DNA from: AP-15 sp963772295
GTDB taxonomy: Bacteria; Pseudomonadota; Alphaproteobacteria; ATCC43930; CGMCC-115725
Assembly (NCBI GenBank): GCA_963772295.1
Contig: CAVYWO010000007.1
Span: 1 to 64,000, forward strand
DNA length: 64,000 nucleotides
Direction of reading: 5' to 3'
Under the pieces are notes generated by a model. It did not search any database, had not been told where the DNA came from, and saw nothing but the letters and a program-made list of their open reading frames with translations. The translations under genes and the position numbers were made by a program. This document shows positions 17,947 to 26,427 of this stretch, piece by piece; positions within the stretch are counted from its first letter, which is position 1; every line of letters begins with the position of its first letter.

Positions 17947-18116
17947 TTGTCCCCCGGACGCCGTGCGGCCTCGCGGCTGCGTCCATCCGGCCGAGCAATG
18001 CATTTCCCGTAAGGGTCGAGCAGTACCTTGTCGGGGTCGAAACGCAGCCCTCGCGCGGGATCGAAAGGGCCGGCAATGCGGTATCCATAGATCTGACCGG
18101 CGGTGACGCCGGGCGG
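17941..18116 (-). pseudogene. glgX: fragment of glycogen debranching enzyme GlgX
   Basis: About 58 codons in one frame: PPGVTAGQIYGYRIAGPFDP then GLRFDPDKVLLDPYGKCIAR, the junction of the N-terminal CBM48-like and catalytic domains of isoamylase-type GlgX. No start, no catalytic part. It abuts the tRNA-Gln duplicate exactly, so the break coincides with the island end. Confidence 0.75.
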
Positions 18117-18233
18117 TTAGGACGGCGCCTAAAACAGTCGACGTCATCGGAACCTCCCACGGGATAGATCCAACCTTCCGCCACGACGCGCCGGCCACAT
18201 TGCAGGAGCATGCAAGCAAGCGCCGATTTCCGA

Positions 18234-19415
18234 TCAAGATTCTCCCAGCGCCATACTGCTGACCGTCGTGCGTTCGGCCGCGGAATGCTCGGAGACAGCG
18301 GCGCGCCACGCCTGCAGCAGGGTGAACAGAATGGCGATCAGGGTCGGCCCGATGAACAGGCCGAGGAAGCCGAAGGCGATAAAGCCGCCGAAGACGCCGA
18401 GGATGGTCAGCGACATCGGCATCTCGACACCGAAGCCGATGAGCCAAGGCTTGATGAAATTGTCGACGGTGTTGACCAACACGCCCCAGACGATCATGAA
18501 CGCGCCCCAGGCCTGATGATCCTGCGCGAACAGTCACCAGGCTGCGCCGCCCCAGATCAACACGAGCAGCGGGCCGCCGATCTGGCTGATTGCCAGCAGC
18601 AAGGCGACGAAGCCGAGCGTCGCGGCTCCTGGGACTCCGGCGATATAGAGGCCGATGGTCAGCACGCCGGCCTGGATGACGGCGGTCCCGACCACGCCAT
18701 AGGCGACGCCGCGGATCGCTCCAGCCGCGAGGTCGAGCGCATGCTCCGCGATCAGACCGCCAAGTCGCCGCAGCGCGTCGTGCAGCAGCGCCGCCAACGC
18801 CTCGCCATTGGTCCAGAACATCGTCGCCACGATCAGCGACAGGAGCACCTGGACCAGGCTGTCGGCCAGAGCCCGCGCCACGCCGATCATCGCCTGCTCG
18901 AGATCAGCGGTATATGGCTCGAGCAGCGCGCGCAGGTTGCCTTTGACCGCGACGACGCGGTCCCAGGCCGCTCCCACCCGGCTGCCGACGAGCGGCAGGT
19001 CCGTAATCCAGGCCGGCCGCTGCGGTGTCGCCGCGAATTACGCCTGCACGCGCTCCGTTCCCCGGATCATTTGATCGGCGAGGTGCGGCGCCAAGACGAG
19101 CATCGGGACAACGACCAGCACGAGCGAGAACAACAGCAGCAGCGCGGCCGCCGCCCCGCGGCGGAGCCCACGACGGACCAAGGCCTGACGCACCGGCCAG
19201 GCTGCGATCGCGAGCGTCGCGCCGAACAGGATCGCGGTCGTGAACGGCTTGACGATCGCCAGTACCCCGATAAGGAGGCCGACCACGAGCAGCAGGACGA
19301 TGCCGCGCTCGACCATTGCCACCCTTGCAGCACCGTCGCGCTTTCGTTCGTCCGCGGGTAGACGGAGTTCATCTGCCATGGTTGGCCGTCCTGCGGCGAT
19401 TGACGGTTCGCTCAT
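18234..19415 (-). pseudogene. AI-2E family permease with two in-frame stops
   Basis: A continuous 394-codon frame of an AI-2E/PerM-type membrane transporter: GIVLLLVVGLLIGVLAIVKP, ALLLLFSLVLVVVPMLVL, a soluble middle part, then GFVALLLAISQIGGPLLVLI, MIVWGVLVNTVDNFIKPWLI and FGFLGLFIGPTLIAILFTLL, the family's C-terminal signature. It is interrupted by TAA at 19038-19040 and TGA at 18534-18536; the latter sits where Trp is expected (GGAAW-stop-LFAQ). The frame is otherwise maintained, so the gene decayed by point mutation. Substrate unknown. Confidence 0.85.
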
Positions 19416-19424
19416 TTCGCGTCG

Positions 19425-19601
19425 TCAACGCGCCCAGTTCAGGTCCGTGTCGAACCGTGTCGTCGCCGCCGCGACTTTCGCCGTATTTGGACCGAGATCC
19501 TTCTGGGCCACGATGCCGTCCTGGTTGACGATGAGGGTCATGATGCCGGACGCGCCATAGGCCGGCGACGCGATCAGCGCGAAGCCGTTCGTCATCCGGC
19601 C
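19425..19601 (-). pseudogene. C-terminal fragment of a DUF2950 protein
   Basis: About 58 codons: GFALIASPAYGASGIMTLIV, then NQDGIVAQKDLGPNTAKVAA and a terminal TRFDTDLNWAR match the C-terminus of DUF2950 exported proteins. The N-terminal 250 or so residues are missing. Function of the family unknown. Confidence 0.65.
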
Positions 19602-20030
19602 GCCGGTGCGCCGCCTCGGCCGACTGGGCGGATCACCCACTGTCGATCGCACACCCCTATCGGCTCTTCGCGGCCGGCGCTGACCCGATGTCCGCGTTGT
19701 TCGCATGCCTCGCAAAGGGCCCAACCGAAACGGGCTACAACCGTATACTAAGATCTCGCGGCCGGGAACTACGCGTCCAGGGCGAGGAACGAAGCCAGCA
19801 AATTTCTAGGTATTTTCCGAGTTTGCCGGCCGCATCCGACGTGGGGCTATGCTTTTTCGACGATCGTTGGACCGAAAGGTTACATCCAGTGAACACCCTC
19901 GCCGGGGTCCCGCCGGAGATGCCGGGTCTGGCACACGCGCTGCGTTCCGGCGTGCGTATCATAGTTGTATTTTTGGTGACGATTTACGCAGCTCAACCGT
20001 CCGGCGAAGCAAACGTAGTGTTCTGCGCCT
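19602..20030. other. 429-bp gap, no gene seen
   Basis: Slightly less GC-rich than the surroundings. No recognisable protein or RNA; probably contains the promoter of the AraC gene that follows, but no clear -35/-10 pair stands out. Confidence 0.4.
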
Positions 20031-21095
20031 ATGGGCCCTGATCACCGCGCGGTTGGGATGCCTTCCAGCGCCACTCGCAAATTTACCGATCCCGACGTGT
20101 ATTTTGCCGGGATCCGAAATCTGCAGATTGACGGCGTGATTACGAAGCGCGGCGATTTTCGCGCGGAGTCGACGCGCATCGACCTGCACCGCCTGTGGAT
20201 GCATCGCTTCGACGAGAGGCTGCCTCGGATCATGAGGATAACGCCGAGCGGTAGGCGGTTGGTGATCCTCTTTGCGACCAATTCCAATCAGCCGAAGATG
20301 CAGGTCAGCGGAACCGAAAGATCGCAGGATCAAATAACAGTGATCGGATCGCACGGGCCGTACTACCTTCGATCCTCTGCGGCCTGCGAATGGGGTACCA
20401 TGTCGCTGACGCGCGAGGACCTCGCCGCCGTTAGCGAGCCCATCATTGGCCGCCCATTGACGCTACCTTCATTCCCTCAATGGACCAGCCCACCTGCACC
20501 TGTTGCGTCCCGGCTGTTGCAGCTGCACGAAGCGGCCGGCCATCTTGCGAAGACCGCGCCCGACATTCTCGCGAAGCCAGAAGTAGCGAGAGCGATCGAG
20601 GAGGCTTTAATCGAAGTAATGATCTTGTGCCTGACCGAGGGCCATTCAGACGATGTGCGCAATGTCCATCGGCATCACGCGACGGTGATGCGGCGTCTAG
20701 AGGAGGTGCTGACGTCCACTCCCGACAGGCCTCTTTATATGCCGCAGCTCTGCGCGATGGTTGGCGCTTCCTATACAGTGCTGCGTGACTGTTGCCAGGA
20801 TTATCTCGGCATGAGCCCAAAATACTATCTGTGGCTGCGGCGGATGCATCTGGTGCGCCGAGCTTTGCGGATCGCCGACGTGGAGAAGACGACCGTGACC
20901 GAGATCGCCACCGATCATGGCTTCTGGGAATTGGGCCGCTTTGCGGTCGCCTACCGGTCACTATTCGGAGAACCGCCTCGGCGGCACTGCGTCGCCCCCC
21001 CGAAGACTCAAAACCGGGCGAAACCATCGAGCCGGCGTGGAAATTCGTTAAATCTGCATAGCCACCGCGATCAGGCGATCTATCCTCATCTTTAG
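20031..21095 (+). CDS. AraC-family transcriptional regulator (first of a tandem pair)
   Basis: 354 residues. The C-terminal AraC double HTH is at about 225-320 (LYMPQLCAMVGASYTVLRDC, YLGMSPKYYLWLRRMHLVRR, TVTEIATDHGFWELGRFAVA YRSLFGEPP as successive blocks). The N-terminal 200 residues are a sensor region of the AraC-binding-like type shared with the next gene. After GEPP the tail is probably frameshifted: another frame gives a short end comparable to that of the neighbour and stops at 21061. Residues LRRAP-type in the paralogue support this. Ligand and targets unknown. Confidence 0.85.
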   Translation: MGPDHRAVGMPSSATRKFTDPDVYFAGIRNLQIDGVITKRGDFRAESTRIDLHRLWMHRFDERLPRIMRITPSGRRLVILFATNSNQPKMQVSGTERSQDQITVIGSHGPYYLRSSAACEWGTMSLTREDLAAVSEPIIGRPLTLPSFPQWTSPPAPVASRLLQLHEAAGHLAKTAPDILAKPEVARAIEEALIEVMILCLTEGHSDDVRNVHRHHATVMRRLEEVLTSTPDRPLYMPQLCAMVGASYTVLRDCCQDYLGMSPKYYLWLRRMHLVRRALRIADVEKTTVTEIATDHGFWELGRFAVAYRSLFGEPPRRHCVAPPKTQNRAKPSSRRGNSLNLHSHRDQAIYPHL

Positions 21096-21145
21096 GCAAA
21101 AATGCTCGGCCTGCATTGTAGTTCATCGGTTTTGCAGAGGGATGA

Positions 21146-22111
21146 ATGCCGGGAAGCGGCACGCGCACGTTCCTCGAGCCCGATCACTACGAGGCAAGCC
21201 TGCGGCAGGCACAAATCGAAATCGTCATCGCAGTAAGCCCCAAGTTCAAGGCGCATCTGACCTGGGCGGAACTGCACGATTTGCAGGTGTTACGGTGCGA
21301 GGAAGACTTTCCGCGGGTTGCCTATGTTTGTCTGGAGCCGCAGCTCTCTTTCGTGACGTTTCCGGCAAATTTCGGGTCACTGCCGGTATGGGGCGGGACG
21401 GAATTGCGGCTGGGCGAGATCGTGCTCCACGGCCGCGGCGAGCGGCTGCACCAGTCAACGCCTGGCTCCTTCGTGTGGAACGTGATAGCACTGGACCCGG
21501 TGCAGCTCGAACAATATGGCCGGGCTCTTTCCGGAAAGCCTTTCACTTTGTCATCGGAGGGAAAAATCCTGCGTCCCTCCCCGCGCGATGTGGCGCGCCT
21601 GCGGCGCCTGCATGCGCAAATCTGGCGCCTCGCCGAGACAAGGCCCAAAATATTGGCGCATACGGAGGTCGCGCGCGCCATCGAGCAAGATTTGATCCAG
21701 ACGCTGGTCGCCTGCCTGACCGGCGCCAGCATGCGGACCGGCAATCCGACCAAACGCCGTCACGCCAGGATCATGATTAGGTTCGAGGAGGTGTTGGCGG
21801 AGCAACTCAGCGAGCCTCTGCACACGACCGATTTGTGCGAGCTGATTGGGGCGACCGAGCCGACCCTGCGCTCGTGTTGCGCCGAATTCCTTGGCATGAG
21901 CCCGATCCGGTACGTGCTGCTGCGCCGGTTGAGCCGGGCACGTGTCGCATTGCGTGACGCCGCCCCCGACGGGGCAAACCTCTTGGAGCTTGTCCGCGGC
22001 TTTGGTTTCGCGGAACTGGGGCGTTTCGAGGCGGCCTACCGGGCGGCCTTCAGCGAGGCTCCGCTGACCACCCTGCGACGTGCTCCAGGGCCGCGGTTCA
22101 TCAACCCGTAA
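21146..22111 (+). CDS. AraC-family transcriptional regulator (second of a tandem pair)
   Basis: 321 residues, a diverged paralogue of the preceding gene 50 bases upstream. Shared features: HAQIWRLAETRPKILAHTEV and ARAIEQDLIQTLVACLTG in the middle, the HTH segments LHTTDLCELIGATEPTLRSC, FLGMSPIRYVLLRRLSRARV and a closing GFAELGRFEAAYRAAFSEAP. The 3' flanks of both genes are also alike (CTGCATAGCC), indicating a tandem duplication that included downstream DNA. No signal or membrane segment. Confidence 0.85.
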   Translation: MPGSGTRTFLEPDHYEASLRQAQIEIVIAVSPKFKAHLTWAELHDLQVLRCEEDFPRVAYVCLEPQLSFVTFPANFGSLPVWGGTELRLGEIVLHGRGERLHQSTPGSFVWNVIALDPVQLEQYGRALSGKPFTLSSEGKILRPSPRDVARLRRLHAQIWRLAETRPKILAHTEVARAIEQDLIQTLVACLTGASMRTGNPTKRRHARIMIRFEEVLAEQLSEPLHTTDLCELIGATEPTLRSCCAEFLGMSPIRYVLLRRLSRARVALRDAAPDGANLLELVRGFGFAELGRFEAAYRAAFSEAPLTTLRRAPGPRFINP

Positions 22112-22313
22112 AATCCGTTGATTCTGCATAGCCGCCGGCGAACCTCGCTGTTTAGGCTTTCGACCCGGGCGGGTTTTGCTGGTTCGCCATAAAAATCGGA
22201 CCCAGAGCCATGATCAGAAACATTGGAGCCCTGGCCGCTAAGCCACGCAAGAGGGCAGCGTGGATTACGAACCGTGAAACTACCCAGGTAGGGAAACTAT
22301 AAGGAGAAGATAC

Positions 22314-22856
22314 ATGAAGCGGGTAAACGCAATCCTGGCCGCGTCCGGGTTGGTCTTAGCTCTTTCCCTGCCCAGCTGGGCGCAGGTAAGACAGCTCCCG
22401 ACACACACCGTCACCCTTTCGGGCACCGTCGAGACCATCGATCATGTCAAGCACATCATGAATATCAAGACGGCCGACGGCACGTTCCAGACGGTCGACG
22501 TGCCCCCGAGCGTGACGCGGTTCGATGAGCTCAAGGTCGGGGACAAGGTGTCGGTGACGTATGACAACGATGTCTCAGTGAGACTGAAGCCGCCGGGCGA
22601 AGCCGCGGTCAATACGGGGAGCAAGACTTCCACTATGGGGACGGAGGCGCGGCCTGGGGGCACGACATCCGTGCAGAGAACCATGACCGCGACTATCGCC
22701 GCTATCGACAAGAACGCATCGTCGATCACCTTCGTTGGTCCGAACGGGTGGAAATACAGCCGACGTGTCGTCGATCCGGCCGTGTTCGATCAGGTTAAGG
22801 TTGGCGACCAGGTTGACATCACCTGGAACACAAACGTCACGGTTTCGGTGGAGTAG
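22314..22856 (+). CDS. exported protein of unknown function with two related halves
   Basis: 180 residues with a clear signal peptide (ILAASGLVLALSLPSWAQ) and AAGGAGA ribosome site. The mature part holds two similar modules: TVETIDHVKHIMNIKTADGT with FDELKVGDKVSVTYDNDVSV, and IAAIDKNASSITFVGPNG with FDQVKVGDQVDITWNTNVTV. Each looks like a small beta-barrel of the kind seen in DUF5666-like or copper-resistance accessory proteins, but I do not assign a family. First gene of a run of four small exported proteins. Confidence 0.7.
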   Translation: MKRVNAILAASGLVLALSLPSWAQVRQLPTHTVTLSGTVETIDHVKHIMNIKTADGTFQTVDVPPSVTRFDELKVGDKVSVTYDNDVSVRLKPPGEAAVNTGSKTSTMGTEARPGGTTSVQRTMTATIAAIDKNASSITFVGPNGWKYSRRVVDPAVFDQVKVGDQVDITWNTNVTVSVE

Positions 22857-22980
22857 CTCTGTGGTCGAGGCAGTGCTTGCGGCGCGGTGGTCGGTTCGGA
22901 TCAGCGTCGCAAGCAAATGCCAAACCAAAACTACAATGTCGTCGAAATGGTTGAACATGACTTCAGAAGTTGAATCGAAA

Positions 22981-23160
22981 ATGGTTTCGCGCCGAAAGAA
23001 TTCTCCCTTTCTCGGAGTAGCGGCCGCGGCGGGCCTCGCCCTTCGATACACGGCCGCCGAGGCGCAAACCCCCGGCATGGAGCGGCGTCAAGAGCGGCGT
23101 GGAGGGCGCGTCGAACGGCGTTATGAGCGGCGCGGAGGCACGCCTGCATCAAAACAGTAG
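22981..23160 (+). CDS. small exported ERR-repeat protein
   Basis: About 59 residues. Basic start (MVSRRKNS), hydrophobic FLGVAAAAGLALRY, then AEAQTPGMERRQERRGGRVE and RRYERRGG, a highly basic ERR-repeat tail. Similar tiny exported proteins occur in Bradyrhizobium-like genomes, without known function. No strong ribosome site; ATGs at 22936 or 22957 in the same frame are alternatives. Confidence 0.45.
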   Translation: MVSRRKNSPFLGVAAAAGLALRYTAAEAQTPGMERRQERRGGRVERRYERRGGTPASKQ

Positions 23161-23235
23161 TTAACCTACAAGGGCAGCGATGATGCCGGCGGATGTCGCG
23201 CGTCATTTTGCGGAGTTTGGAAGGAGGGCAAACAG

Positions 23236-23631
23236 ATGCGACCGTATCAACGTTGGGCCACTATGCTGGCGCTGGCTTGCCTGACATCAGCCGGCCCGGC
23301 GCTAGCCCAGAAGCCCTCGACCGCCCCTGCCGCACCGGCAGAGGGCGTGCCGACGCCGCCAGCTGATAATCCATCCTTCCTGGATGGGTTGCGTAGGGTC
23401 GGCGTAATGGCCGGCCAAGTGGTCGAATGCTCGGCTGACACGGACAAGCAGGATCAGATCTCGCGAGCCATGGAATTGGCCAACCTGATCGCTATCCATT
23501 TTGGACTCAAGGCCGCCTTCACCTTTACGGGCGCCCTCGGCTACGGCTCCGGGCGTCCGTTCGACAAGGCCACCTGCAGCCAAGCGATCGACGGCTGGAA
23601 ACAGATCCAAGCCAAATACCTCAACAAGTGA
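23236..23631 (+). CDS. small periplasmic protein, unknown
   Basis: 131 residues with GGAGGG ribosome site and signal peptide (ALACLTSAGPALAQ). A Pro/Ala-rich linker is followed by an alpha-helical part with two cysteines (VVECSAD, KATCSQ) that could form a disulfide. Ends KYLNK. Twelve bases before the next small gene, so likely co-transcribed. No family recognised. Confidence 0.65.
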   Translation: MRPYQRWATMLALACLTSAGPALAQKPSTAPAAPAEGVPTPPADNPSFLDGLRRVGVMAGQVVECSADTDKQDQISRAMELANLIAIHFGLKAAFTFTGALGYGSGRPFDKATCSQAIDGWKQIQAKYLNK

Positions 23632-23642
23632 GGTCTCCGGTC

Positions 23643-24164
23643 ATGAAGAAGCTATTGATTTATGTCGTGCCCGTCGCGTTGGTGGCCGCGAACGCATCGG
23701 CTGCCCCGTCATCTGGATGGGGCGGGATGGGGGCTTTCGATCTTGCCGCGGGGGTCGGTACCGGAAAGGGCGCGCCTCTGGTGCTGGTGCAGCGCCGCGG
23801 TGGCGGCGGCCGCGGCGGCGGTGGTGGCGGCCGCGCCGGCGGCGGCGTCAACCGTGGCGGCGGCAACGTCAACCGGGGCAACGTCAACCGGGGCAATTTC
23901 AACAGCCGAAACTTTCAGCGCGACGTATCGGCCAACCGCAACTTTGCGGCGAACCGCAACGTAAGCCGTAACGTTAATGTAAACCGCAACGTCGCGGTCG
24001 GCGGCGGCGGTGGCTATTACGGGGGCGGTGGCTATTACGGGCCCAACTGGGGCGGTGTCGCCGCCGGCGTCGCGGTCGGCGCCGGTGTGGCGGCGATGGC
24101 GAGCAGCGCTGCCGCCGCATCTTATCCGCCGCCGCCCTATCAGTATTACCCATCCGGCTACTGA
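23643..24164 (+). CDS. exported Gly/Asn/Arg-rich repeat protein
   Basis: 173 residues. Signal peptide (LLIYVVPVALVAANASA), then a low-complexity body: GGGRGGGGGG-type tract, NRGNVNRGNF and NVNRNV-type repeats, a YYGGGGYYGP tract, a hydrophobic AGVAVGAGVAAMASSAAAA stretch and a PPPPYQYYPSGY end. Resembles short surface or coat-type proteins of alphaproteobacteria annotated only as hypothetical. The repeats mean the reading frame, not family homology, carries the evidence. Confidence 0.65.
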   Translation: MKKLLIYVVPVALVAANASAAPSSGWGGMGAFDLAAGVGTGKGAPLVLVQRRGGGGRGGGGGGRAGGGVNRGGGNVNRGNVNRGNFNSRNFQRDVSANRNFAANRNVSRNVNVNRNVAVGGGGGYYGGGGYYGPNWGGVAAGVAVGAGVAAMASSAAAASYPPPPYQYYPSGY

Positions 24165-24197
24165 TCGCTGGCACCCCGCCTTGGCGCGGCATCTCCC

Positions 24198-24480
24198 ATG
24201 CGACACCCATCCGTCTTGCCGGGAAGCGCTCGAACTCGCTTGCTGACCCTTGCTTTGGGGGCGCCTGGCACTCTCATTTTGCTGTCGGTTTTGGCGGCCT
24301 GCCAGAAAGAAGAGAAGGCTGCGGCGCAATCCATCCGGCCGGACAGCCGCGCTACCGAAGCCGATATCGGCTTTCGGGTTCATGGCAACATTCTCGAGCG
24401 GCCGGTCGATGTCGGGACCGAGGTGAATAAGGGTGATCTGATCGCCCGGCTCGACCCGCAGCGATATCGACAGGCGTCAG
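24198..24480 (+). pseudogene. 5' fragment of an RND-type membrane fusion lipoprotein
   Basis: Starts with a lipoprotein signal (LILLSVLAACQKEE, lipobox LAAC), then GFRVHGNILERPVDVGTEVN and KGDLIARLDPQRY, the first beta-strand/lipoyl-like part of an RND efflux adaptor. After about 95 codons similarity stops, and the following DNA belongs to other remnants. Partner RND pump genes are absent. Confidence 0.65.
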
Positions 24481-24631
24481 CCGCGTCGCGGCGGTCGCTG
24501 TGGGTGGAGCCGATACGCACGGCCTCTTGTTGCCTCGGTGACGGTCGCGAAATCCTGCTCTTGCTCGCCTTGAGCCAGCCCAGACCGGACGAGGAGCCCC
24601 TGTGCCGCGGCATGGGACGCGAGAGCGAGGT

Positions 24632-24754
24632 CTACCGCTTCCACCTGGCGGAGCAGCTTCCATTTTCACCAACAAATACGTTTAGACGGGGGCTTATACG
24701 GAATTCAGCCCACGAAAATACAGTGAAATTTTTGATAGATAGTGACCTGACCAT
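24632..24754 (-). pseudogene. N-terminal stump of an OLD/AAA-like ATPase cut at the P-loop
   Basis: Reverse-strand ATG 24754 opens MVRSLSIKNFTVFSWAEFRI then SPRLNVFVGENG, the exact N-terminus of SMC/OLD-like AAA ATPases, which breaks off within Walker A (GENGxGKS expected, GENGSCS found). The break point adjoins the adaptor remnant lying on the other strand. Confidence 0.6.
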
Positions 24755-25162
24755 TGTCGTTTTGTCGCTCGATATCAGCCTCAGCTTTATCGCCAATTCG
24801 GCCCAGTTCGACCTACGAGAGTTTACCTCATCGGGCGCCGGCGCGGCGCAGAATATCGTCCCCAAGGATCAACTTCACTACCACCATAGTCCCGTAACAC
24901 GGTTTCCGGTATGTTCCCGTGCCCGTCGTGCAGGTGGACGCCTCGGCGTCGCCAGCGCATGAGAGGTGAAGCTTTTCAACGCTTCCGGCGCCATCGCACC
25001 CGTCGAATCCCGCCTGCCGCTCGCCACGGCCCGCGCCCGGTCTGAAGCCCGCTCCCTGGGATCGCATCGGTTCGCGTCCCGCGCCGTTTGGTCGGCTGAT
25101 TTTCATTCCGGTGCCGACATGGGCTCGGGCTGACCAGAAGTGCTACCTCAATGCACTGAAAA

Positions 25163-25237
25163 TGGCTGGGGCGGGAGGATTCGAACCTCCGAATGGCGGA
25201 ATCAAAATCCGCTGCCTTGCCACTTGGCTACGCCCCA
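25163..25237 (-). tRNA. tRNA-Gln (UUG)
   Basis: 75 nt including encoded CCA. Acceptor stem TGGGGCG/CGCCCCA, T-arm GGAGG-TTCGAAT-CCTCC, anticodon loop TTTTGAT giving UUG. Intact; its 3' half is duplicated at 17896-17946. Confidence 0.95.
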
Positions 25238-25371
25238 CCGGGATCGGCGGCGGCAGGTTAGCGATAAAGCGCCGGCCCGGCAATCATGTCGCTGCGGGCG
25301 GGCGGAGCGCATGCGGTACCATGCGACCCAGCGCTGCGTATTGTCGCCGCACGCAGCTTGAAATGGTCAGG

Positions 25372-26298
25372 CTAGGCGGGTGGGGATCGGATCGGCTCGG
25401 TATCGTGGAAGCGGCGGTAGTCGATCGCGAGCCGCCCGTCTTCGGTCTGCGTGAAGACATCGGCAAAACGATGATCCCAGAAGATCTCGTCGGCGAGATA
25501 GGAAGTGCGGGCATGGATCGGCTGCAAAGTGGTCTCGTCGAGACCGGTGACCGTGACGACAAGCTCGACGCCCTCCGCCGCCAAAGATGAGGAGCTCGAA
25601 TTCCGCAACGGGCTGTTGGCGTCGATCGCGTGCAATACCGTAAATGTCATCGCAAAAATCGGGCTCCGCTCACGCGCGAGCTGCAGATCATAGAAACGCC
25701 GGATCCAGTCGCCCTCGGCGGTACGCTCGTCGCGAACGAGGGCAACGGCGACCTGCGCGTCGAGGATTTGATTGCGGCGCTCGTTGGCGAGGCGTAGCGA
25801 CAGCGTCGGCATGCCGTTGAACGGCCCGACAACGGCCACCTTGCTAAAGACGACCCGCGCTGTCGGCTTCGAAAAGCGGGCGAACATGAGACCCGCGGTG
25901 ACCGCTACCAGCATCACGCCGGCCAGTGCCTCGACCGTCATCACGACGTTGCCATAAAGCGTCGCCGGCGACATCTGCCCATAGCCGATCGTCGACAAAG
26001 TCTCGACGCTGAAAAAGAAGGCGTCCGCAAAGACCCCCGGCCGCGCGTTCGCGACCGCACCGTCGCCGAGCAGATATAATCCCGCAAATAGCAGGTTCAA
26101 TCCAAGATAAATCACAGCTACGCCGGTCAGAAAAGCTGCCCACGGCAGCACCAGCAAATAATGGTAGAGATCGCCCATCCGTCCGGCACGGAGCCCGATC
26201 GCCACCACCCGATCGCTCGCCTCGCGCTGAACGACCCGAGGGGCAGCGGGCCGAGAGTTACCCTCGACGGTTGATGCGGCAACTGGCTGTTGGTTCAC
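25372..26298 (-). CDS. KirBac-type inward-rectifier potassium channel
   Basis: 308 residues. N-terminal slide-helix region, TM1 about 45-76 (LLVLPWAAFLTGVAVIYLGL), pore helix and selectivity filter TIGYG at 103-107, TM2 about 112-141 (VVMTVEALAGVMLVAVTAGL), followed by the cytoplasmic immunoglobulin-like Kir domain (ARVVFSKVAVVGPFNGMPTL, SLRLANERRNQILDAQVAVA). Length and order match KirBac1.1/3.1. It conducts K+ across the inner membrane. Upstream by about 130 bases is an OprB-type porin in the same direction; a shared transcript is possible but not required. Confidence 0.93.
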   Translation of the reverse strand: MNQQPVAASTVEGNSRPAAPRVVQREASDRVVAIGLRAGRMGDLYHYLLVLPWAAFLTGVAVIYLGLNLLFAGLYLLGDGAVANARPGVFADAFFFSVETLSTIGYGQMSPATLYGNVVMTVEALAGVMLVAVTAGLMFARFSKPTARVVFSKVAVVGPFNGMPTLSLRLANERRNQILDAQVAVALVRDERTAEGDWIRRFYDLQLARERSPIFAMTFTVLHAIDANSPLRNSSSSSLAAEGVELVVTVTGLDETTLQPIHARTSYLADEIFWDHRFADVFTQTEDGRLAIDYRRFHDTEPIRSPPA

Positions 26299-26427
26299 GT
26301 CGTTCTTCCTTTCGCAGGGGCGCAGCAGGCGTCAGGTGCAGCGCCGAACAGGCGACAAAATCGCTCTGGCTCGCGGCGCTGGCCAGCCCACGGCGCCGTC
26401 TCAAGCTTTGTCCGATCGGCGATCAGC

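Larger units (their letters stand above)
17896..25165. mobile_element. 7.3-kb genomic island bounded by tRNA-Gln and its 3' duplicate
   Basis: Intact tRNA-Gln(UUG) at the right end, duplicate of its 3' half at the left end, direct orientation. Between them are gene stumps (GlgX, DUF2950, MFP, ATPase), a broken permease, two AraC paralogues and small exported proteins. No integrase remains, so the element is either fossil or mobilised in trans. The boundaries are read from the repeat; the island interpretation is inference. Confidence 0.55.

Noticed and set aside
6864..18536. TGA read as tryptophan (alternative code or readthrough)
   Set aside because: TGA terminates several intact genes here (for example bufA1, mqsA, GST), so two TGA-for-Trp sites are better explained by mutation.
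18210..19361. 383-codon forward frame opposite the AI-2E permease
   Set aside because: Highly charged antisense translation; the reverse frame matches a transporter family throughout.
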